Assembly: GCA_046728115.1 (NCBI GenBank)
Contig: JBKPDW010000313.1
Span: forward strand, 1-33,518
DNA: 33,518 nucleotides
Reading direction: 5' to 3'
Origin: CAVSWN01 sp046728115
GTDB lineage: Bacteria > Acidobacteriota > Vicinamibacteria > Vicinamibacterales > CAVVIG01
This document shows, piece by piece, positions 25,964-33,518 of this stretch. The notes beneath the pieces were generated by a model. The model was not told where the DNA came from and did no database searches. It saw only the letters and a list, made by a program, of their open reading frames with translations. Numbering within the stretch: the first letter of the stretch is position 1; each line of letters opens with the position of its first letter. A program made the translations under genes and the position numbers.

Positions 25964-27046
25964 TCAGCGGTTCAGGAACGCAAGCGCCAACGCCGTCACC
26001 ACCACGTTGACCACAGCGATCGGAAACAGCCCCAGCCATCCAAGCCGCATGAGTTGGTCGTAGCGAAACCGCGGGAGCGTCCACCGGAGCTGCATGAACA
26101 GCACGCAAAAGATCACGACCTTGATCGAAAAGCTGACCACTCCCAGCAGCACATAAGCCGCCTGAGAGAGGGGAAGCGTTGTGCCCCAGGGGAACTGAAA
26201 CCCGCTGGACGTCAGATAAGGCACCTGCCACCCGCCGAAGAACAACGTCGTTGCGAGGCAGGCGACCAGGATCGTTTCGAGAAAATCGGCCAGAAAGAAC
26301 ATCCCGAATTTCATTCCGCTGTACTCGACGAAATACCCGATGATCTCCGACTCGCCTTCCGGCAGGTCGAATGGAACCCTCTTGGTTTCCGCCAGAGCCG
26401 CTGTGAGGAACACAACGAACGCGACCGGCTGCACGACGATGCCCCAGAGCGGAATCCAGCCGGCGAGATACTGTCCCTGACCTCGCACCAGCTCCTGCAG
26501 GTCCATCGTGCCGTAGATCATGATGACGCCGACCAGCGCGATGCCAAGCGCAATTTCGTACGAGATCATCTGCGCGGTCGCACGCAGTCCGCCGAGCAGT
26601 GCGTAGTTGTTGCGCGAGGCAAACCCCGCGAGGATCACACCGTAGACCCCCAACGAGAGCATCGCAAAGACGTAAAGCAGCGCCACGTTGATCTTGGCGA
26701 CCTGGAGCTCGATGACGCGGCTGCCGAGAAGAATGCGATCGCCGAATGGAATCGCGGCAAAGGTGACCAGCGCGAAGAACACCGAGAAGGCGGGCGCGAG
26801 CGTGTGGAGGGTTCTGTCCGCACCGGCCGGGACGATATCTTCTTTCGTGAACATCTTGATGGAGTCCGCCAGCGGGTGGAACAGTCCCATCAACCGCCAT
26901 CCCAGGATGCTCGCGCGGTTGGCTCCCACCCGGTCCTGGATGAGGGCCGACTGCTTCCGCTCGAGCCAGGTGTGCAGCGCGGCGAGGTTCAACACGCCGA
27001 AGAACACGAACAACGTGAGAAGCAGCTTGATCGCCAGATCGATCAT
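25964..27046 (-). CDS. nuoH: NADH-quinone oxidoreductase subunit H
   Basis: This 360-residue membrane subunit forms much of the quinone-binding channel at the junction of the two arms. Eight hydrophobic helices are visible, beginning AIKLLLTLFVFFGVLNLA. Family signatures are TWLERKQSALIQDRVGANRA and ETKRVPFDLPEGESEIIGYF, followed by VEYSGMKF. The ATG at 27046 overlaps the nuoG stop as ATGA, which supports this start and coupled translation. The much longer reading from 27343 is an overlap with nuoG. Confidence 0.96.
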   Translation of the reverse strand: MIDLAIKLLLTLFVFFGVLNLAALHTWLERKQSALIQDRVGANRASILGWRLMGLFHPLADSIKMFTKEDIVPAGADRTLHTLAPAFSVFFALVTFAAIPFGDRILLGSRVIELQVAKINVALLYVFAMLSLGVYGVILAGFASRNNYALLGGLRATAQMISYEIALGIALVGVIMIYGTMDLQELVRGQGQYLAGWIPLWGIVVQPVAFVVFLTAALAETKRVPFDLPEGESEIIGYFVEYSGMKFGMFFLADFLETILVACLATTLFFGGWQVPYLTSSGFQFPWGTTLPLSQAAYVLLGVVSFSIKVVIFCVLFMQLRWTLPRFRYDQLMRLGWLGLFPIAVVNVVVTALALAFLNR

Positions 27047-28661
27047 GTGACGGAGACCTCCGCGACCGGCGCGTCGGTCATGAGCGACGCTCCATGTAAA
27101 CCAATTCGTTCGTACGTCAACCCGGCGAACGGCTGGACGCTCCGGGCCAACGCCTCGAAGATTTCCTCTGGACTGCGCCACGCGAATCCGAGATTCAGCC
27201 GCCCGGCAATCTCGAGAAGCACTCTCCAGTCTTCCCGCGAGTCGGACAGCGGCGGGAACGCACGGCCGATGCGCTGCACCCGCCCGTGGGCGTTCACGAA
27301 CGTCCCGTCTTTTTCCAGATAGGCGGCGGTTGGCAGCGCCCAATGCGACCAGCCGGCGGTCGGATTCTCGTTGGTGCCCGAGAACACGAACAGACGAAGG
27401 CTGCGCGACAACCGCTGGACGTCTTCGTGGGCGACGAGTTTGGTCAGGTCATAACCAAACACCCACAACGCATCCAACTGTCCTTCGAGTGTCTCCGCGA
27501 CGATTGTCGCCGCATCTGGCGCAGCGGCATCCGTCAGGCCAATCAATTTCGCTCCGTGCGTGTTGGGGGTCTTGTCCGCTTTGATCAGGAAATTGTCGCT
27601 GTTGCCGGCGGGCATCGGAGAAGATACCGTGACGCGCGCGCCGAGCGCGCGCTGGAAGATCTCCCGGATCAGGAACAGCTCCTCGTTCGTCAGCTGCGAT
27701 GAAGCGATCACGCCGAGGCGGAAGCGGGGTCCCCGCTCGGGATCGCGGTCGCCGGTCTTCGTCAGTTCCTCGGTGATGCCCGCGACGGCCTGCTCCCACG
27801 TCGCCTCGGCACCCTGATGTCGAACCTTCGTCAGGCGACCCTTGTCGATCCAGCCGAATCCGTACCGTCCCTCGTCGCACATCCACCACTGATTGACGTC
27901 GGCGTTGTAACGCGGCTTCACGCGCAGAATGCGGGCGCCGTCATTGAGATGAGGTCTGTCGAGCACATAATGGACGTCCACATTGCAGCCTTGTGCGCAG
28001 CCGCTGCAGACGGTCGGAGCGCTCGAGAGGTACCAGACCCTTGCCTTGAATCGAAACTCGCGATCGGTAAGGGCGCCAACCGGACAGATATCGACGACGT
28101 TGCCCGAGTACGGATTGTCGAGATGCTGGCCGGGATAGAGCCCGACTTCCGCCCGGTCGCCTCGATTGAAGATGCCGAACTCGCCGGTCTTCGAGATCTC
28201 GTCGGTGAACCGGACGCAGCGCGAGCACAGGATGCAGCGCTCCTGATCGAGCATCACGTAGGGACCGACGGCGACAGCTTTCTTCTTCTTGACCTTCTGT
28301 TCTCGGAACCGGGGATCGTAGAGTCCGAAGTTCATGTAGAAGTTCTGGAGGTCGCATTCTCCCGATTGATCGCATACGGGACAGTCGAGCGGGTGATTGG
28401 CCAGGAGGAATTCCAACACCGCGCGCCGGCCCTCATCGGCCTTCGCGCTGCCGGTGTGCACGACCATCCCCTCGGTGACGGGCGTGTTGCACGCGATCTG
28501 CAGCTTGGGATTTTTCTCCACCTCTACGAGGCAGATACGGCAGTTCCCGGCAATGGACAGCCCGGGATGATAGCAGTAGCGCGGGATGAAGATCCCGAGC
28601 GTCTCGGCAGCCTGAATCACCGTGCTGCCATCGGGACTGTCGATCTGACGGCCGTCGATCG

Positions 28662-28674
<13 letters not shown>
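27043..28674 (-). CDS. nuoG: NADH-quinone oxidoreductase subunit G, short form
   Basis: The 543-residue product carries the peripheral-arm iron-sulfur chain. The [2Fe-2S] site uses Cys34, 45, 48 and 62 (CYHPG, GNCRIC, ACNTP). His94 with Cys98, 101 and 107 (HPLDCPVCDQSGEC) forms the N5-type cluster. Cys147, 150, 153 and 197 form a [4Fe-4S] site. Cys223, 226 and 230 (CSGCAQGC) with Cys266 (MCDEGRYGF) could form the N7 cluster. The molybdopterin-oxidoreductase-like domain after that is about 270 residues, shorter than in NuoG proteins of 690-900 residues. ATG 28674 overlaps the end of nuoEF by 13 bases. Confidence 0.94.
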
Positions 28675-30469
<1,795 letters not shown>

Positions 30470-30473
<4 letters not shown>

Positions 30474-31849
30474 CGGTCCAGCTCTCCTCCGATCATGTTG
30501 ATCGACCCGAATGTCGGAGTGAGATCCGCCATCATGTCGCCGATGAGGAGCTTCCGGAGAGCCGACATGATGGCGAAGCACGGTGGACGGACGCGCACAC
30601 GATAAGGCGTGTTGCCTCCATCGCTCACGACATAGAATCCGAGCTCGCCGTTGGCTCCTTCCACTGCGAAATACACTTCGCCCTTTGGCGGCCGCGCGCC
30701 GTGCCCGTACATCACGAGCTTGAAGTGTTGCATCAGGCCCTCGATGTTCCCGTACGTGTCCTCCTTGGGAGGGAGGAACACGCGTTTTTCGGGCGTCGCG
30801 ATGCTCAGGTGCAGCGGCTTGCCCGATCCGTCGAGCGTCGGATCCGTCACAGCGTAGGCGTCTCGGATCGCGGGAATGTTTCCGACCTTCCCCTGATCGA
30901 CCATCTCGGCTGCTGGCAGCGGACGTCCGGTTTCGGGAGTGACCTGGAACGGACCGGGAGGCATATCGCGCAGCGCCTGCTCCACGATCCGCATCGACTG
31001 CTGCATCTCCTCCATCCGAACGAGATAGCGATCGAAGTTGTCGCCTCTCGTTCCCACCGGCACGTCGAACTCGAGCCGGTCGTACGACGCGTACGGGCAG
31101 TCCTTTCGGACGTCGTACGGCACGCCGGTGGCGCGCAGGAAGGGTCCGGTGATGCCGTAGGAGATGGCATCGTCCGCCGAGATTCTCCCGGTGCCCGACA
31201 TCCGGTCGACGAAGATACGGTTGCGCGTCAGCAGCGCGTCCGATTCGACGAGCACTCTGCGCGTCTCCTCGAACGCCTTGCGGCACTGTTCCGCGAAGCC
31301 TTCCGGCAGGTCGGCTTTGACGCCGCCCACGCGGCAGTACGACACCGTCAAACGCGCGCCAGTCACGCTCTCGACGAGCTCCCACAGATACTCACGCGCC
31401 TTGATCATGTAGAGGAAGACGGTGAAGGCGCCCAACTCCATGGCGCTGGCGCCGACGCACGTGAGATGGTCGGTGATGCGTGAGATCTCTGAAACGATCA
31501 CACGGATGTAATGACACCGCTCCGGGACCGAGATGCCCAGCAGCTTTTCCACCGCCATGCAGTAGCCTACGTTGTTGATGAGCGGCGACACATAATTGAG
31601 GCGATCGGTGTACGGGATCACCCCGTTGTAGTCCACCGTCTCCGACATCTTCTCGAACCCGCGATGGAGATAGCCGATCTCCACATCGGCATCCACGATT
31701 TGCTCCCCATCCAGCCTCGCGATGATGCGGATGATTCCGTGCATGGCCGGGTGCGCTGGTCCGACATTCAGGAGCATGTCGCGCGTTGCCAGCGCGCCAG
31801 CAGAAGCCGCCGCTGCGGCGAGCGAATTATCGGGAGTCGCTCGAGGCAT
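30470..31849 (-). CDS. nuoD: NADH-quinone oxidoreductase subunit D
   Basis: The 459-residue 49-kDa-type subunit helps form the quinone site with NuoB. Recognisable segments are MLLNVGPAHPAMHGIIRIIA, EIGYLHRGFEKMSE, YTDRLNYVSPLINNVGY, ISRITDHLTCVGASAMELGA, FLRATGVPYDVRKDCPYASY and the final FGSINMIGGELDR. The N-terminus (PRATPDNSLAAAAASAGAL) is an extra Ala-rich extension. Its start overlaps the nuoC end by 23 bases. NuoC and NuoD are separate, unlike the fused NuoCD of enterobacteria. Confidence 0.96.
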
Positions 31850-32429
31850 CGCCGTCTGGCTCGATCAATGGCTGCCGTTTGTTGACCGGATAATCTTTTC
31901 GGAGCGGATGACCGACGAACTGCTCGTACATGAGAATGCGCTTCAGGTTCGCGTGTCCTCGGAATCGGATGCCGAACATGTCCCACACTTCGCGCTCGAG
32001 CCAATCCGCGCCAGCCCAGAGAGACGTCACCGAATCGAGCTCCGCGTCGCTCTCTTCCAGAGGAACCTCCACTCGCAGTCGATGTTTCAGCGGTAGCGAG
32101 AAAAAGTGGTAGACGACGATGAAGCGTCCGGGGCCGGGCGGTCCCGGCCACGGATGTTCGTCAGGGAGTTCCGCTGGGGGCTTTACGGCAACGCCCGACG
32201 ACGCGAAGAACGCCGGCGACGGCTTCTTCCCGAAAGCGGAGAAGTCGACCGCCGTGAGGTCCATCAGAAAATTCATCTGAAAGGCGGCATCGTCTTTGAG
32301 CGTCCGCGCGAGATCCAGCAGGCGCTCACGCGAAATGACGATCGTCGCGTCGCCCCGGTACGCATGTGACCCTTTCACGGCATCCGCGAACCGCGTGCGG
32401 AGAGCCTGAATCAGCGCTGCGGCATCCAT
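31827..32429 (-). CDS. nuoC: NADH-quinone oxidoreductase subunit C
   Basis: This 200-residue 30-kDa-type subunit has the family signature LEREVWDMFGIRFRGHANLK, followed by RILMYEQFVGHPLRKDYPVN. Earlier, FQMNFLMDLTAVDFSAFGKK and VYHFFSLPLKHRLRVEVPL match the first half; an insert rich in Pro (PAELPDEHPWPGPPGPGR) is unusual. ATG 32429 lies inside the nuoB 3' end (19-base overlap). Confidence 0.94.
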   Translation of the reverse strand: MDAAALIQALRTRFADAVKGSHAYRGDATIVISRERLLDLARTLKDDAAFQMNFLMDLTAVDFSAFGKKPSPAFFASSGVAVKPPAELPDEHPWPGPPGPGRFIVVYHFFSLPLKHRLRVEVPLEESDAELDSVTSLWAGADWLEREVWDMFGIRFRGHANLKRILMYEQFVGHPLRKDYPVNKRQPLIEPDGDASSDSR

Positions 32430-32932
32430 GGCTCGAACTCGAACTGTGGTCTCGGCTCGGCCGCCGACCGTCGGCCGCTTTCATGCTGCGCCTGGATCTT
32501 CGCCTGCAGCTTGAGGAGGCCGTCGAGCACGTACTCCGGCCGTGGAGGACAGCCGGGGATGTAGATATCCACGGGAATGATCGTGTCGATCCCCATGAGC
32601 GTCGCGTAGTTGTCGTAGAAGCCGCCGGTGCAGGTGCACACGCCGAACGAGACGACCCATTTCGGCTCGGCCATCTGGTCGTAGATGCGCTTCAGCACCG
32701 GCGCTATCTTCTGACTAATCGTGCCCACGACGAACAGCACGTCGGCCTGGCGCGGAGAGAATCGCGGAAGGCCGGCGCCGAAGCGGTCGACGTCGTAGTG
32801 AGAGCAGGCCGTCGCCATGTACTCCATCCCGCAGCAGGCCGTGACAAACGGGTACTGAAAGATCGAGTACTTGCGGGCCCAACCGATGGCCTCATCGAGC
32901 CGGCTGGTTACGAATCCCGCATCGCCGGCCAT
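32411..32932 (-). CDS. nuoB: NADH-quinone oxidoreductase subunit B
   Basis: The 173-residue subunit holds cluster N2, the last iron-sulfur centre before quinone. Ligands are Cys33-Cys34 (TACCGMEY), Cys99 (FGVCTCTGG) and Cys128 (IPGCPPRPE). The typical Ala-Ser after the third ligand is replaced by Thr-Cys, adding Cys101 beside the cluster. The start at 32932 is one base after the nuoA stop. The C-terminal tail (ESGRRSAAEPRPQFEFEPWM) is variable. Confidence 0.96.
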   Translation of the reverse strand: MAGDAGFVTSRLDEAIGWARKYSIFQYPFVTACCGMEYMATACSHYDVDRFGAGLPRFSPRQADVLFVVGTISQKIAPVLKRIYDQMAEPKWVVSFGVCTCTGGFYDNYATLMGIDTIIPVDIYIPGCPPRPEYVLDGLLKLQAKIQAQHESGRRSAAEPRPQFEFEPWMPQR

Positions 32933-32933
32933 C

Positions 32934-33287
32934 TCACTGCCACTCCAGCGCGCCGTTGTCCCACGCGTAGAAGAACCCGACCATCAGAACCGCGAGGAAG
33001 ATGACCATCTCTACGAGACCTGAGCCGCCCAGCGTGCGATAGACGACGGCCCACGGGTAGAGGAACACGAGCTCCACGTCGAACAGGATGAAGAGAATGG
33101 CGGTCATATAAAACTTGACCGATAGGCGGCCGACCGGCAGCGCGAACGGAACCTCCCCGCACTCGAACGGCTCCGCCTTCACCGGTGTCGGTTTCTTCGG
33201 ACCGAGCACCGACGCCAGGATGATGTTTGCCGCGGCGAACGCACCTGCGAGAACGAACGCGACAACGACGCCGACGTACTCATGCAT
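32934..33287 (-). CDS. nuoA: NADH-quinone oxidoreductase subunit A
   Basis: The 117-residue membrane subunit starts MHEYVGVVVAFVLAGAFAAA and has three hydrophobic helices. Family motifs are EPFECGEVPF, RLSVKFYMTAILFILFDVEL and VFLYPWAVV. ATG 33287 is preceded by GGGTGG and gives the usual length; upstream in-frame residues are not supported. It follows the nuoN stop by only 39 bases on the same strand, suggesting that it is an internal gene of a longer operon rather than the first one. Confidence 0.95.
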   Translation of the reverse strand: MHEYVGVVVAFVLAGAFAAANIILASVLGPKKPTPVKAEPFECGEVPFALPVGRLSVKFYMTAILFILFDVELVFLYPWAVVYRTLGGSGLVEMVIFLAVLMVGFFYAWDNGALEWQ

Positions 33288-33326
33288 CACGAACCACCCT
33301 ATCTGCTCCACTGCCCTGCACACTCG

Positions 33327-33518
33327 CTACGGCGGCACGGCCCAGACCGCAAGTGTGTTGGGAAAGATTCCGCCGACAATCGTCACCGCCGCAGCGATCG
33401 CAAGTGCTGCAGAAACGGGAACGGAAAGGCGCGTCGACTCTGATTCCTGCGGCTCGGTCATGTACATGAGCACCGCCACGCGCAGATAGAAGAAGGCGGA
33501 CACCACGCTGCACAACAC
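33327..33518 (-). CDS. nuoN: NADH-quinone oxidoreductase subunit N, 3' end (partial)
   Basis: The frame enters from the right edge and ends with a TAG at 33327-33329. The 63 visible residues, CSVVSAFFYLRVAVLMYMTE then a loop and AALAIAAAVTIVGGIFPNTL, match the last two helices of NuoN-type antiporter-like subunits, in which SVVSxxYYLR-VxxxMY is characteristic. NuoM and NuoL are less likely because of this motif but cannot be fully excluded from so short a piece. It sits directly upstream of nuoA. Confidence 0.8.
   Translation of the reverse strand: MLCSVVSAFFYLRVAVLMYMTEPQESESTRLSVPVSAALAIAAAVTIVGGIFPNTLAVWAVPP

Noticed and set aside
25934..27322. Plus-strand frame of 462 codons opposite nuoH and nuoG
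   Set aside because: Antisense of strongly conserved complex I genes; charged low-quality reading.
30474..31385. N-terminal extension of the NuoEF frame into nuoD
   Set aside because: Out-of-frame reading of nuoD. The GTG at 30473, with its GTGA overlap, gives the expected NuoE N-terminus.

Overview
This is a high-GC bacterial chromosome segment of 33.5 kb. Several features suggest an acidobacterium, plausibly of the Vicinamibacteria type: a soluble Ser/Thr kinase fused to a TolB-like domain and TPRs, a CE15-like esterase fragment, an ISAzo13-type transposase, small secreted 'VxGCLE' proteins, and a nuo operon with a NuoE-NuoF fusion. That assignment is inference from gene content; no rRNA or other phylogenetic marker is present.

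Left part (1-12.8 kb): an ordinary set of intact genes. In order they are the 3' end of an unrecognised gene, a SolA/sarcosine-oxidase-type flavoprotein (-), a secreted SH3-domain protein (+), a 12-TM MFS/nucleotide-translocase-like protein with HEAT-like repeats (-), a kinase-TolB-TPR protein (+) followed closely by a DinB-fold protein (+), a DUF2252 protein (+), a periplasmic solute-binding protein (-) and a PAS-PAS-GAF hybrid histidine kinase (-).

Middle part (12.8-25.3 kb): an accessory stretch rich in broken genes. It holds a CE15-like esterase cut before its catalytic part, two related zinc-ribbon remnants, a frameshifted lmo0937-type membrane peptide, a CsbD-like head joined in frame to an unrelated membrane protein, an Nramp transporter lacking its N-terminal half, a frameshifted ISAzo13-type transposase and a YCII protein truncated next to that insertion sequence. 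Intact genes here include a DUF3309-like peptide, an AI-2E family transporter, a Crp/Fnr regulator, a soluble histidine kinase, a short Cys/His protein and a secreted OB-fold-like protein. It also holds a compact pair of strong hairpins in an otherwise gene-poor stretch of about 870 bp.

Right part (25.3-33.5 kb, all minus strand): a tightly packed respiratory complex I operon transcribed right to left as (nuoN 3' end)-nuoA-nuoB-nuoC-nuoD-nuoEF-nuoG-nuoH-nuoI. Most genes overlap by 4-23 bases, which suggests translational coupling. Two points stand out: NuoE and NuoF are one continuous polypeptide, and nuoN lies immediately upstream of nuoA while no nuoJ-N follows nuoI. The canonical order therefore appears circularly permuted, with the membrane-arm genes probably upstream of nuoA, outside the window. 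No tRNA, rRNA or CRISPR array was recognised.
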